Notes: generated by a model from the letters alone, not told the origin. Counted from the first letter of the stretch, positions 35,308 through 45,241 are shown. The stretch: DNA of 64,000 nt from Candidatus Gastranaerophilales bacterium (GCA_944322845.1 CALUQE010000007.1:41423-105422); one strand, 5' to 3'. Made by a program: numbers and translations.

Positions 35308-38250
35308 GTGATATTAAGTGTTAATTCTGCAGACAAGGTTGTTTTTTTAAAACCTGCAGCTAAAAGGTCAGAAGTTCAGACTAATGTTTTGATAACAAAT
35401 GAGAATAGTGAAATTCTGGGAGTTCCAAGAAGTTATATTTCATTTAAACAAAGTGAAAATAAAAAGATTAATTATTCGGATGATGCGATACATTTTATAA
35501 ATTATGCCGCAGAAGTTGCAAAAAGATATCACCATACGGAGATTTTGCCGCAGCACATGATACAGGCGGCAATTGAGGAGACAAGGGCCAATATGGAGGC
35601 TTTAGGAGAGGAAGTCCTTGATTCAGGAGTCGTTGCAAGTGTATCAACTTTAAGCAAGCTTGCAAATGATTATGCAAAAACAAATTTATTATCTTCTAAA
35701 GAAAACAGAGAATATTTTAATACACTTCTTAATGATTTGGAAGATGAAAATAGGGACGCTTTAAGTGCGATTCCTTCAGACGCAAATTTTAAGGACGAGC
35801 CCGAATTGTCATTGCCTCTGGAAAGTAAGTTAGAAGAATTAGGAAAAAGTGTACATTTGATAAGTGGTTATATGCTTTTAGGTACTGCTATTAATACAAT
35901 TATTGGAGAAAATAATTTATATCCTTCTGACTTTTTAAAAAGCTTGATGAGTTTTGCTGCGTATAAAAAAGCTGACTATATTAAAAAACATTATATGAAG
36001 GCTTATGATAATAAGGCAATAGATGTATGGAATAAGCTTGCTCTGGGTTCAAATATGATAATAACTTATAGTGATTCTAAAGAAGTGGACAGAATTACTG
36101 CGAGTATTCTTAAAACTATAAATCGTCCGAAATACGGTAACTTCAATGATAAAAATACGGTTATGTATGTAATGGCGGATGATATAACTGATGTTAGCAT
36201 GCTTCAGGAACTTACAGGTTTAAAAGAATCATTGCCGGACGTTCGTAAGATTGTAATGGCAAATTTTGATAACCTGCTTATAAATTCCGGCAATAAAGAT
36301 GAACTTGAGACCTTTAATAATCTTGCCGGCATTGTTAGAAGTTCTGATGAGAATTTAAAACTTATTCTTTTCCAAAAAGATGACGTATATTACAAAGTCA
36401 AATCTGAGCCGACGCTGGAGGCTATATATAAAAATATGGTAACTTATGCAATTCCTCAGATTCAAACTTATGAAGCAAGGGCTATGCTGAATAAGAAAAT
36501 GCTTGAAGATGTAAAAACTCCTTTTACAAAAGAAGCAAAAGACCGGGCTGTTTTCCATGCCGCAAATATAGACGGTATTTTTCCTGATAAAGCTGTAGAT
36601 TTGATGAAGAGAATTTCAAATTATTACGGTGATTCTAAAAAGAAGATTACTTCAAAAGATGTTGATGAATTTGCTCAAATCGGGTATGAATTATTTGCAA
36701 AGAACTCGGGGAAAACAAATATTATATATGATACAGGTAAAACTCTGGATACTTTATACGGTAAAGAAACCACCAGAAAAGATGTCGAAGCAATCATAAG
36801 GCAGATTAAGACAGGAAAAATCGGAACAAAGGGTATAATTATATCCTCCAGAGATAATGAGGCAGGTTCCGGCAGAAAATACACAGCGGAAACTATAGCG
36901 GGAGAAGCCAAAGTTCCGTTTATTGCAATAGATACAGCGGATTTTGCTCTGTCGGAAAGGGATTCTTCCGGTGTGACATTAGATTCTCCGAAAAATCAAA
37001 TGAGCAGAATTTTTGCCGAGGCAAAGAATGCGGCAAGGCAGAATCAGTATAAAACAGCGATAATTTATGTGAATAATTTTGAAGAATTTGCCTTTTCAAA
37101 TCCGTATTTACCAGGATATAAACAGGCAATGTCCCAGCTTGCTAATGAAATGCAGGATGCAGAACATGAGGATGTAAGTATTCTGGTTATTGCATCCTCA
37201 GATGAAGAGTATGCAAAATATATTCCTAAATTTGTAAGAGGTTTTAATCAATCTTTGTCGGTTGATTCTCCTGCATTTAATAAGAGAGGAAGAAAAGAAA
37301 TTCTTGAGCATCGGATAAATGAAGTAGGCTTACCGCTTTCATATAAGACATTAAAAGACAAAGAACATTTGATTGAGCGACTGGTTAAACTTACTGAATA
37401 TATGTCTTTTGTAGAAATAAAATCTCTTGTGGATAAGACTAGTCAGATTATGTATGAGAGGAATAAGCAAAAAGCTTCTATCGGCGAGTTTATAGAAGCG
37501 TATTTGCAGCTTGTAACGGGAAGAACTTCACGTCCAGAGACACCGGAGTATAACAAACAGCTAACTACTTCTCACGAGTGCGGCCATGCAACAAACCTGG
37601 AAGTTATGAATGATATTTTAAAACGCAAAGGACAGCCATGGCATCAGTTCAGGAATGTTAATTTTATAACATTAGACCCTAGAGGAGATTTCTTGGGTGC
37701 GGTATTTGAGGACAGCTCCGATAATACAACATTTCCTTTTGAGGCTCTGTTTACTGCGCTAGTATGCTCATATGGCGGTTACTCCAGTGAAAAATTCTTC
37801 TTTAATATTAACGGTTCTGCCGGAATTTCTCAGGATTTAGCACAGGCAACAGCAGCTGCCAAAAGAGGTGTTGAATACTTCGGATTCGGACACAATACCG
37901 GACAGGTATCTAATTTCGCAAAAATCCAATCGGCTGTATATAATGAAACTGTATTCAAAGATATGGATATAATTCTTACAAATGCTAAAATGGCATCAGA
38001 TTTGATAACGGAGACTTATCAAAAGTTTAATGAATGGTTCACCCAAAAATATTCAAAACTTATCGGAACTGATGATTGTATGGTAGATGGTGATGATTTT
38101 AGACGTCTGCTTTCAAACTGGAAAAAATCTTTATCTGCTGATAAGAAAGAAGAAATCAGAATCATGGAAGATATGATTCTGGAGATTATAGATTCTGCAA
38201 AAAAGGGGCTTAAATACGGACAGGTAAACATAAAAAAAGCGGTAAAATAA
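35308..38250 (+). CDS. Hybrid Clp/FtsH-like protein: M41 metalloprotease with degenerate AAA ATPase
   Basis: A 980-residue cytoplasmic protein with no membrane segment. Residues about 50-90 (SDDAIHFINYAAEVAKRYHHTEILPQHMIQAAIEE) resemble a ClpA/ClpC N-domain repeat. Residues 500-700 align by eye with the FtsH AAA module: the Walker A position reads AGSGRKY (519-525) before ETIAGEAKVPFIAIDTADF, and the Walker B position reads AIIYVNNFEEF (about 584-594). Both have lost essential residues. The C-terminal M41 protease looks intact: HECGH at 756-760 and the third ligand Asp843 in SQDLAQATAAAKRGVEYFG. GTG start with SD AAGGAG 8 nt upstream. Probably an ATP-independent M41 relative. Confidence 0.75.
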   Translation: MILSVNSADKVVFLKPAAKRSEVQTNVLITNENSEILGVPRSYISFKQSENKKINYSDDAIHFINYAAEVAKRYHHTEILPQHMIQAAIEETRANMEALGEEVLDSGVVASVSTLSKLANDYAKTNLLSSKENREYFNTLLNDLEDENRDALSAIPSDANFKDEPELSLPLESKLEELGKSVHLISGYMLLGTAINTIIGENNLYPSDFLKSLMSFAAYKKADYIKKHYMKAYDNKAIDVWNKLALGSNMIITYSDSKEVDRITASILKTINRPKYGNFNDKNTVMYVMADDITDVSMLQELTGLKESLPDVRKIVMANFDNLLINSGNKDELETFNNLAGIVRSSDENLKLILFQKDDVYYKVKSEPTLEAIYKNMVTYAIPQIQTYEARAMLNKKMLEDVKTPFTKEAKDRAVFHAANIDGIFPDKAVDLMKRISNYYGDSKKKITSKDVDEFAQIGYELFAKNSGKTNIIYDTGKTLDTLYGKETTRKDVEAIIRQIKTGKIGTKGIIISSRDNEAGSGRKYTAETIAGEAKVPFIAIDTADFALSERDSSGVTLDSPKNQMSRIFAEAKNAARQNQYKTAIIYVNNFEEFAFSNPYLPGYKQAMSQLANEMQDAEHEDVSILVIASSDEEYAKYIPKFVRGFNQSLSVDSPAFNKRGRKEILEHRINEVGLPLSYKTLKDKEHLIERLVKLTEYMSFVEIKSLVDKTSQIMYERNKQKASIGEFIEAYLQLVTGRTSRPETPEYNKQLTTSHECGHATNLEVMNDILKRKGQPWHQFRNVNFITLDPRGDFLGAVFEDSSDNTTFPFEALFTALVCSYGGYSSEKFFFNINGSAGISQDLAQATAAAKRGVEYFGFGHNTGQVSNFAKIQSAVYNETVFKDMDIILTNAKMASDLITETYQKFNEWFTQKYSKLIGTDDCMVDGDDFRRLLSNWKKSLSADKKEEIRIMEDMILEIIDSAKKGLKYGQVNIKKAVK

Positions 38251-38264
38251 ATTTACCGCTTTTT
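38234..38264. terminator. Terminator at the end of the M41-like gene
   Basis: A 13-bp stem (AAAAAGCGGTAAA with its complement) around a 5-nt loop, followed by T5. The stop codon lies inside the hairpin. It can also serve the converging prsA-like gene. Confidence 0.88.
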
Positions 38265-38280
38265 ATTTAGTATTTTGGTT

Positions 38281-39384
38281 TTATTTCTTTTCATCCTGTT
38301 TAGTGGTAATTTCTTCTTTTACAAGCTTTTTAGGATTAAAATCTTCATTTAAGTATTCAATCTTTGCATTTTTCATTAAACCGTCAGTAAGGTTTTTCAG
38401 GATTTCAACCTGTTTTTGAGTTTCTAGATAGAACTTGATTTCATCTTTTATTTTTGCAAAAGGTGTTGAGCCGGCTGCCATTCTGTCCGTAACCTTTATG
38501 ATATGGAAGCCGTAAGGTGACTTAACAAGACTTTCGCTTATTGTATTAGGTTTCATAGAAAATGCTGCATTAGCAAATTCCGGAACCATTGCTTCTTTCG
38601 GGAAGAAGCCCAGTTCACCGCCTCTTTCAGCACTTGCTTTGTCATCAGATTTTTTCTGAGCAATTTTTTCAAAATTGTCAGGGTTTTGTTTTACTTCTGC
38701 CAGAACCGCTTCTGCTTTTGCTTTTTGTGCAGCTATTTGCTCTTCTACTTTTTTATTTAATTCTGTAGGGTCAATATCCGGATTTTTTGCTTTGATTTGC
38801 TGAATTAATTCCAGTGTATTGGCAGAAATCAGGATGTGTGAAGCTCTGACCTGTTCTCCGTGTGTAAATTCGTCTTTGTGAGTGTTATAGTATTTTTCTG
38901 CATCAGCATCTGTAATGTTAACTTTTTGTATAGAGTCAACAAGTTTTTTTATCTTGATCTGAGTTTTCAAATCTTCTGTAAATTGGGCATTAGAGACATC
39001 TCTTTGTTTAAGCAGACTGTTGAGCTGTTCTTTTGAGCCGACTCTGTCGATAATTGTTTTCAGTTCATTTTGAACATCTTCTTCTGTTGCTGTAATATTG
39101 CGTTTTGCAATTTCCTGATCAAGCAGAGATTTTATAATAAGTTCGTTGGTAACTTTGTCTTTAAAGATTCGGTACATAGGATTTTCATCTGATTTAACAA
39201 AATTCTTTGAACCGCCGAAAGATTTCAGGAATGATTTGTCAACAGTTTTGTCAAAAGCCTGATCAAATTCAGCCTGAGTAATTACTGTTCCGTTAACCTT
39301 GACAATACCTTCTGATTTTTGGAACAGTGTGCAACCTGATAATAGCACTGTAGATAATGCAATGCATGTAAGTAATTTTTTCAT
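38281..39384 (-). CDS. PrsA/SurA-like peptidyl-prolyl isomerase lipoprotein
   Basis: A 367-residue exported foldase. The signal peptide ends in the lipobox LLSGC (Cys18), so it is a lipoprotein. A SurA-N-like helical region follows (about 30-165: NGTVITQAEFDQAFDKTV, KDKVTNELIIKSLLDQEIAK). A parvulin PpiC domain then spans about 175-320: EQVRASHILISA, SDDKASAERGGELGFFPKEAMVPEF and SPYGFHIIKVTDR. An inserted helix of about 45 residues lies inside the PpiC domain (TLELIQQIKAKNPDIDPTELN...). It would fold outer-membrane or secreted proteins in the periplasm. Last gene of murA-unknown-mfd-prsA, 23 bp after mfd. Confidence 0.88.
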   Translation of the reverse strand: MKKLLTCIALSTVLLSGCTLFQKSEGIVKVNGTVITQAEFDQAFDKTVDKSFLKSFGGSKNFVKSDENPMYRIFKDKVTNELIIKSLLDQEIAKRNITATEEDVQNELKTIIDRVGSKEQLNSLLKQRDVSNAQFTEDLKTQIKIKKLVDSIQKVNITDADAEKYYNTHKDEFTHGEQVRASHILISANTLELIQQIKAKNPDIDPTELNKKVEEQIAAQKAKAEAVLAEVKQNPDNFEKIAQKKSDDKASAERGGELGFFPKEAMVPEFANAAFSMKPNTISESLVKSPYGFHIIKVTDRMAAGSTPFAKIKDEIKFYLETQKQVEILKNLTDGLMKNAKIEYLNEDFNPKKLVKEEITTKQDEKK

Positions 39385-39407
39385 TTAATGCTCCTTATAT
39401 AAACTCT

Positions 39408-42400
39408 CTACTGATATTTATTTATGGTTTCTTTTATATAATAAAACAAACCTGTCAAAATGTTAAATATTTCTTCAAAAGTTAAGTTTTGGTTATTTAC
39501 GAGCAGGATTGATTTACCGTCCTGACAAGATTTTGGCGCTACGGTAAATTTAACTCTTCTTAATATAGTTTTGTCTAAACCGCCTTTTATAATATTCCAT
39601 TCGTAAGGTGTAAACGGTGAGTATATTCTTATGTCGTTGCCGGCTTCGCGTATAATTGTGATTCCGCACTCTGTTGCAGTAAGCCTTATTTTGATTAATT
39701 TGATTAAATTTTCAACCTCTTCAGGAATCCTTGAGAAGCGGTCTTTCCATTCTGAGACAATGTAATTAAGTTCAGTTTCGTTTTTAACGTCAGAAAGCCT
39801 TTTGTATTCTATCATTTTTTGTTCGGTCGAGCCGACCCATTCATCAGGAATGTAGGCTGTAATATTAATATCAACAACAGTAGGTTTATTTGCTTTAACC
39901 GTTTCTCCTTTTAGTTCGTTTACAGTTTCTTCAAGAAGCTGGCAGTAGGTGTCGAATCCGACATTAATCATGTGCCCGTGTTGTTTTGTGCCAAGAATAT
40001 TCCCGACACCGCGGATTTCAACGTCCCGCATCGCAATGCGGTATCCGCTTCCGAGGGTTGTAAATTCTTTTATCGCTTTCAATCTTTCCGTAGCTTCTTC
40101 CGAAAGCCCTTTATATTCAAGCTGCTGCGTTTTGCCGTTTTTAATTTGATTATATTTACCCTTGTAGAAACAGTAGCAGTAAGCCTGCTTTTCGCTTCTT
40201 CCGACTCGTCCTCTAAGCTGGTAAAGCTGCGCAAGCCCGAGTTTGTCGGCTTCGTGAATAATCATTGTATTGGCGTTTGGAATATCAAGCCCGTTTTCTA
40301 TAATTGTTGTACAGAGAAGAATATCGGATTCGTGGTTATCAAACCCGATAATAACATCTTCGAGCTGCTTTTCGCTCAATTGACCGTGACCTACTGCAAT
40401 TCTGGCATGCGGTACGAGTTTTTGAAGCTCCAGTTTAAATTCTTCTATAGTTTCCACTCTGTTGTAGAGATAGAATACCTGCCCGTCTCTGTCCAATTCA
40501 TTAACGATAGCATTTTTGACAGTCTGTTCGTTATATTCTCCGACAAAAGTCTTGATAGGAAGTCTGTTTTGAGGCGGTGTGTTGATTACGGAAATATCTT
40601 TGATTCCTGAAAGTGACATATAAAGTGTTCTCGGAATCGGCGTTGCTGACATTGAAATTATGTCGATATTTTCTCTGAACTCTTTTAATTTTTCTTTGTG
40701 TCTTACACCAAAGCGGTGCTCCTCATCAATTACAAGCAGTCCTAAATCTTTGAACGTAACATTATCCTGCAAAAGACTGTGTGTAGCGATAACAACATCA
40801 CATTTACCTGTTGCAAGATTTTTCAGGGTCTCTTTACGTTCCTTTGTGCTTCTGAAACGGCAGAGAAGCTCAACATCAATACCAAACGGTTTAAATCTTT
40901 CCGATACGGTTTGAAAATGCTGAAGTGCAAGAACTGTTGTCGGAACGATTACCGCAACCTGCTTGAGGGAAGTTACAGCCTTAAACATAGCGCGCATTGC
41001 AACTTCTGTCTTTCCGAAACCCACATCCCCGCACACCAGCCTGTCCATAGGGTTCGGACTTTCCATATCAGCCTTAATCTGGTTGATTGCCTTGAGCTGA
41101 TCAGGAGTCTCTATGTATTCAAAAGTATCTTCCATTTCCAATTGCAGAGGAGAATCTGGCGCAAATTCAATACCTGTCTGCATTTTTCTTCTGGCATAAA
41201 GTCTCAATAAATCGTAAGCAATTGTCTCAACTTCTTTTTTAACTCTTGTTTTAGTGTTTTCCCAATCACTTCCGCCCATTCTGGAAAGCTTAGGTTTAAC
41301 CTGCCCCGAACCTCTGTAGCGGCAGAGCATGTTTATCTGCTCCGCAGGAATATGAAGCTTATCCTTGTTTGCGTATTCAATTGTCAGATAATCCTTCAAT
41401 TGTCCGTCAAATTCCTGCTTGGTAAGCCCTTTATAAATCCCGACACCGTGAATGGAATGAACTACATATTCGCCTTCCTGAATATCGTTAATATTTTCAA
41501 TATATTCGGCTTTTTCTTTGTAATGTCTTTTTCTGTTTGTCGGAATCTCTTTCTGCCTTTTATTAAAAAGCTCTCTGTCCGTAAGCAGAAGTATTTTTGC
41601 ATCTTTTAATTCCGTCCCCTGAGAAGTTATGTTCCGAATATAGTTGATATCAAAAAGACCGTAATCCGCAAAGACTTCTTTAACACGTTCCTGAAAATCT
41701 GTTGCAATAGTTATTTGAAAACCTTTATGCTCCTGAATAAATTTTGCCGCTTCATCCATATTGGCATCAAAAATTTGAATGTTTCTTGCATCAATATCAA
41801 TAACTTCATTATTTTCATCAGACAAAAAGTTATTCAAATAAATCTTCTGAAACCCTGCTATTTCGTTTGTAATTTCTGCAAAAGTAAAATGATTGAGTTC
41901 CTTTAATGGGGAAATCATTTGTGTTTTAAGAGCTTCATTATAGCTGTTTATAAAATTATCATCAATCTGCCCGTACTTGGCAGAAACTTCAGCGTACTCA
42001 TCAACGACTATAATGTAATCTCTAAAATATTCAAAAATGCTTACTAAGTTGTCGTTAAAATAGGATTGATAAACATTTATTCCCTCAAAGTAACCTTCGT
42101 TATCAAATTGTTCCTTCAATTCCGGCGGAAATTCCTTCGGTAATTTGTCCGGTAAAACAAATTTATACAAAGGCTTGATATTTACTTCTTTTATTTTCTC
42201 GATAGACTTTTGAGTCTCGTTATTAAAAAATCTTATATCTACAATTTCATCGCCCCAGAACTCAATCCTCACCGGATTTTCCTCAAGTGTATAAATATCT
42301 GCAATATCCCCTCTTATACTGAATTCACCGATATCGGAAACCATCGTGGAGCGTTTGTATCCGAGTTTTATAAACCTTTTGAGCAATTCTTGCTGCGAAA

Positions 42401-42809
42401 TGCTGTCACCAATTTTTAAAGTAAAAGAATTCTCTTCAAAGAACTTACAGGAAGGAAATTTTTCTAATAATACTTTGACAGGAGCTATAACAATATCAGA
42501 TCTATCCGTAAGTGTTTTTATCTGCTTTTCATAGTCATACAAACTCCCCGCAACAGCTTCATAAGGAGAAATATTTTGATAAGGAATTGTAGCCGCTTCC
42601 AGTTCAAATAGTCTCTCTAAATCCGCAGAATATTTTAATGCGGCTTGCTCTGTAGAGGTTACAAACAAAACCTTCCTGCCTGAGAGTTTGTAAATGTATT
42701 TTAAAAGCAACAAACGGCTGAATGTCGTCAGCCCTGTGAGTGTAAAACTTTTACCTTTTTTTACGTTTCCGACAAAACTGTCAAAAAATGAAGCAAATTC
42801 TAATTTCAT
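39408..42809 (-). CDS. mfd: Transcription-repair coupling factor Mfd
   Basis: A 1133-residue SF2 translocase that removes stalled RNA polymerase and recruits UvrA. An N-terminal UvrB-like module (1-330) is followed by a CarD-like RNA polymerase-interaction domain (EYVVHSIHGVGIYKGL ... LTIEYANKDKLHIPAEQI). The RecG-like helicase has Walker A GDVGFGKTEVAMRA, DEEHRFGVRHKEKLK, SATPIPRTLYMS and QLRGRVGRSEKQAY. The C-terminal TRCF domain is also present. Length is normal. Its ATG shares a base with the stop of the preceding 110-aa gene (TAATG). Confidence 0.97.
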   Translation of the reverse strand: MKLEFASFFDSFVGNVKKGKSFTLTGLTTFSRLLLLKYIYKLSGRKVLFVTSTEQAALKYSADLERLFELEAATIPYQNISPYEAVAGSLYDYEKQIKTLTDRSDIVIAPVKVLLEKFPSCKFFEENSFTLKIGDSISQQELLKRFIKLGYKRSTMVSDIGEFSIRGDIADIYTLEENPVRIEFWGDEIVDIRFFNNETQKSIEKIKEVNIKPLYKFVLPDKLPKEFPPELKEQFDNEGYFEGINVYQSYFNDNLVSIFEYFRDYIIVVDEYAEVSAKYGQIDDNFINSYNEALKTQMISPLKELNHFTFAEITNEIAGFQKIYLNNFLSDENNEVIDIDARNIQIFDANMDEAAKFIQEHKGFQITIATDFQERVKEVFADYGLFDINYIRNITSQGTELKDAKILLLTDRELFNKRQKEIPTNRKRHYKEKAEYIENINDIQEGEYVVHSIHGVGIYKGLTKQEFDGQLKDYLTIEYANKDKLHIPAEQINMLCRYRGSGQVKPKLSRMGGSDWENTKTRVKKEVETIAYDLLRLYARRKMQTGIEFAPDSPLQLEMEDTFEYIETPDQLKAINQIKADMESPNPMDRLVCGDVGFGKTEVAMRAMFKAVTSLKQVAVIVPTTVLALQHFQTVSERFKPFGIDVELLCRFRSTKERKETLKNLATGKCDVVIATHSLLQDNVTFKDLGLLVIDEEHRFGVRHKEKLKEFRENIDIISMSATPIPRTLYMSLSGIKDISVINTPPQNRLPIKTFVGEYNEQTVKNAIVNELDRDGQVFYLYNRVETIEEFKLELQKLVPHARIAVGHGQLSEKQLEDVIIGFDNHESDILLCTTIIENGLDIPNANTMIIHEADKLGLAQLYQLRGRVGRSEKQAYCYCFYKGKYNQIKNGKTQQLEYKGLSEEATERLKAIKEFTTLGSGYRIAMRDVEIRGVGNILGTKQHGHMINVGFDTYCQLLEETVNELKGETVKANKPTVVDINITAYIPDEWVGSTEQKMIEYKRLSDVKNETELNYIVSEWKDRFSRIPEEVENLIKLIKIRLTATECGITIIREAGNDIRIYSPFTPYEWNIIKGGLDKTILRRVKFTVAPKSCQDGKSILLVNNQNLTFEEIFNILTGLFYYIKETINKYQ

Positions 42810-43141
42810 TAACTACGATTAGGGCTTTCGTATTCAATGCCCATTTCCTTTAATGCATTGATAAATCTTTCGGCACAGGCATGCTGAACTTCAGGCGGTA
42901 CAACTCTTAATATTTCAACCGTTTTTGATATAATCGGGTCTTTGTCGTACCAGCGGCAGCCGTTTACCGGTCTTACCAGATCATAAAATCTGTCTAATGC
43001 TTCTTTTGAAACCTTTTGTTCAAGTTTATCCAGAAAAACTACAGCATGCTCTTTGAGTTCATCCTGATAATTTTTTAATAATTCAATAACTTCTAACAGT
43101 TTCGGATCATGATCATACCATCTTTTATAAGCGGGACTCAT
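42809..43141 (-). CDS. Small protein with duplicated RWYD-DP motif, unknown
   Basis: A 110-residue cytoplasmic protein built from two copies of one helical unit. KRWYDHDPKLLEVIELLKNY (residues 6-25) recurs as CRWYDKDPIISKTVEILRVV in the second half. Each is followed by a helix with AVVFLDKLEQ or ACAERFINAL. It lies between murA (17-bp overlap) and mfd (1-bp overlap), so all three are co-translated. Function is unknown; its invariant position suggests an accessory factor of cell-wall or repair genes. The ORF length, coupling and internal symmetry make it a real gene. Confidence 0.75.
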   Translation of the reverse strand: MSPAYKRWYDHDPKLLEVIELLKNYQDELKEHAVVFLDKLEQKVSKEALDRFYDLVRPVNGCRWYDKDPIISKTVEILRVVPPEVQHACAERFINALKEMGIEYESPNRS

Positions 43142-44441
43142 TAAATACCCCCTTCATTTGATCTTTAGTTTCATCATCATATCTGTAAATTTTACCGCCC
43201 AATTTTTGAAGTTTGTGTTCAAATTCTTCATAACCTCGATCAATATGGTGCAGTTTTTCGACGGTCGTTTCACCGTTTGCCATTAATCCTGCGATAACAA
43301 GTGCTGCGCCGGCTCTTAAATCGCTTGCGGCAACAGTCGCTCCCGTAAGGTTTTTAACCCCTTTTACGATTGCATGATTTCTGTCCTGATGAATATCTGC
43401 GCCCATTCTTCTCAAATCAGGAACCTGCATGAAACGGTTTTCATACAGACTTTCTGTAATAATACCGACTCCGTTTGCGGTTGTTAAAAGTGTCATTGCA
43501 ATTGCTTGCAAATCGGTTGGAAATCCCGGATACGGCTGGGTGACAAAATTAATTGAAGTTAAACGGCTTTTGCAGTTTACTTCAATTGTTGTCGGTTCAA
43601 CAAGCTTTATATTTGCGCCCATCTTAATTAATTTGTCATTAAAGAACGTAAGATGTGCCGGGAAAACATTTCTTATAATTGCTTTTCCCTTTGTTGCAAC
43701 AACTGCTGCCATAAAGGTTCCGGCTTCAATTCTGTCCGGAATGGTTGTATATTCCGCAGAATGCAGATTCTCTGCTTTTACGCCGTTGATAATGATTTCA
43801 GATGTGCCTGCTCCTATAATATCAGCACCTATTGTGTTTAAGAAATTTGCAAGGTCAATAATTTCAGGTTCCTGCGCTGCGTTTTGAATTCTTGTAGAAC
43901 CTTCCGCAAGTACCGCTGCAAGCATTAAGTTTTCCGTAGCTCCAACTGACGGAATATCCAGATAAATATCCGTTCCGACAAGCTTGGTTGCTTTTGCATG
44001 TACATATCCGTTTTCAATCTTTATCTTAGCACCGAGTGCTTCAAGACCTTTGATATGAAAATCAACTCTTCTTTCGCCGATAGCACATCCGCCCGGAAGC
44101 GCTACTATGGCTTCTTTACATCTTGACATGAGTGCACCCAGAATAATAAATGATGCTCTCATTTTGCTTACAAGTTCATATTTGGCAGTGATTGAAGTGA
44201 TGTTTGAAGCGTCAACTTCGACAGATTTTTCAACCTTATCATAAACGTATTTAGCGCCCAAATCAGAAAGTACGTTGAGCATAATATCAACGTCAGTAAG
44301 GTGCGGAACATTATATATTTTAGTTTTTCCTTTGACAAGAATAGTTGCAGCAAGATGTTTTAATACTGCATTCTTTGCACCGCCGATTGAAACTTCGCCT
44401 CTAAGAGCCTCTCCGCCTATTATTTTGAACTTTTCTGCCAA
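43125..44441 (-). CDS. murA: UDP-N-acetylglucosamine 1-carboxyvinyltransferase MurA
   Basis: First committed enzyme of peptidoglycan synthesis: it transfers enolpyruvate from PEP to UDP-GlcNAc. The 438 residues include GGAKNAVLKHLAATILV (20-36) and the catalytic loop with Cys119 in PGGCAIGERRVDFHIKGLEALGA. A cysteine there predicts sensitivity to fosfomycin-type inhibition. FPTDLQA and DLRAGAALVIAGLMANGET are also present. The start is TTG at 44441 with GGAGGAAA 5 nt upstream. It overlaps the next gene by 17 bp. Confidence 0.96.
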   Translation of the reverse strand: MAEKFKIIGGEALRGEVSIGGAKNAVLKHLAATILVKGKTKIYNVPHLTDVDIMLNVLSDLGAKYVYDKVEKSVEVDASNITSITAKYELVSKMRASFIILGALMSRCKEAIVALPGGCAIGERRVDFHIKGLEALGAKIKIENGYVHAKATKLVGTDIYLDIPSVGATENLMLAAVLAEGSTRIQNAAQEPEIIDLANFLNTIGADIIGAGTSEIIINGVKAENLHSAEYTTIPDRIEAGTFMAAVVATKGKAIIRNVFPAHLTFFNDKLIKMGANIKLVEPTTIEVNCKSRLTSINFVTQPYPGFPTDLQAIAMTLLTTANGVGIITESLYENRFMQVPDLRRMGADIHQDRNHAIVKGVKNLTGATVAASDLRAGAALVIAGLMANGETTVEKLHHIDRGYEEFEHKLQKLGGKIYRYDDETKDQMKGVFNESRL

Positions 44442-44626
44442 ATTTCCTCCAATCTATATATAATAATACAATTATTAAGATTGAATGTAAAGTAGTATTT
44501 GCAATGAGTCTTTATATGTAATAATACATTCTTGAAGATAAGCTCGTGCAGTAAATGATATTTAACTCTTACCAGATGATAAAATTTCGTTTTTGCAACT
44601 AAACCAATAAACTTAACTTATCTATA

Positions 44627-44959
44627 TTATTGGAAATTATAGCTGAAAGAACGTTGGATAGCTGAGTCAACAGCTCCTTGTGCTGATTGCATTTCTGCAT
44701 CAACCATTTTTAGCCTGTTTTGATATTCTTGCATTTGCAAATCTAGCTTTTTCTCTAAAATAATAAGTTTATCTCTTCGTGCTTCGAGTTGTTTAACCGC
44801 CGGATTCTCCGGATCAAGGTCATTGCCGAGCGCCATAATTTCATCAGAAGAAGCGACAAGCTCCATTTTAGCAGAAGCTATCCACTGAATCTTAGTTTCC
44901 AGCGTTATCTTGTACGCTGTAAGATACATCATTCTGAAACTTGAGGCAATTAATCCCAT
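44627..44959 (-). CDS. MGxxAS coiled-coil protein, minimal form
   Basis: A 110-residue all-helical protein without a signal peptide. Its N-terminal 38 residues (MGLIASSFRMMYLTAYK...) match those of the 572-aa protein encoded at 46562-48280: both follow MGxxASxxRxxxLxAxK, then E, Q-x-I, A-x-M-x-L at the same spacing. Its C-terminal 40 residues (LIILEKKLDLQMQEYQNRLK ... DSAIQRSF) also align with that protein's C-terminus. It is thus a version with the central 430 residues missing. MGxxxS also fits the eukaryotic N-myristoylation pattern. It lies 12 bp after the 89-aa gene, behind a perfect sigma-28 promoter. Function unknown. Confidence 0.75.
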   Translation of the reverse strand: MGLIASSFRMMYLTAYKITLETKIQWIASAKMELVASSDEIMALGNDLDPENPAVKQLEARRDKLIILEKKLDLQMQEYQNRLKMVDAEMQSAQGAVDSAIQRSFSYNFQ

Positions 44960-44971
44960 AATCTGTTCCTT

Positions 44972-45241
44972 CTACCTTGTTTCGTTTAAATTCTTGCCTT
45001 TCAGGAATGTGTGTTCATTACTTTCCGCAATCAAACTTTCCATTTTATGAAGCTGATGCTTGTGATAGTTTACCCTATACTTTGCCATCTTTAGCTTTTG
45101 TCTGATGGTAAGCATATCCTTAAGACTTGAAAGTAAACTTACAGCCAGTGCCTTAAATGGATTTTTCCGCTTAAAGAACGATCTGGTAAAATTCAAAAAA
45201 TTCACTAGCCGTTTTATACTTGCTTGTAGTTCTTCACGCAT
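44972..45241 (-). CDS. Small basic helical protein, unknown
   Basis: An 89-residue protein rich in Lys/Arg and predicted to be helical (SIKRLVNFLNFTRSFFKRKNPFKALAVSLLSSLKDML, then a second helix with His/Lys). I recognise no family. SD AGGAG sits 9 nt before the ATG. It is the first gene downstream of the perfect sigma-28 promoter at 45423-45449 (leader about 175 nt) and is followed by the MGxxAS protein gene. Size and position fit a secretion chaperone or accessory, but that is inference. Confidence 0.6.
   Translation of the reverse strand: MREELQASIKRLVNFLNFTRSFFKRKNPFKALAVSLLSSLKDMLTIRQKLKMAKYRVNYHKHQLHKMESLIAESNEHTFLKGKNLNETR

Noticed and set aside
39972..40610. 212-codon plus-strand ORF opposite mfd
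   Set aside because: Antisense to a complete mfd gene; low-complexity translation with no family features.
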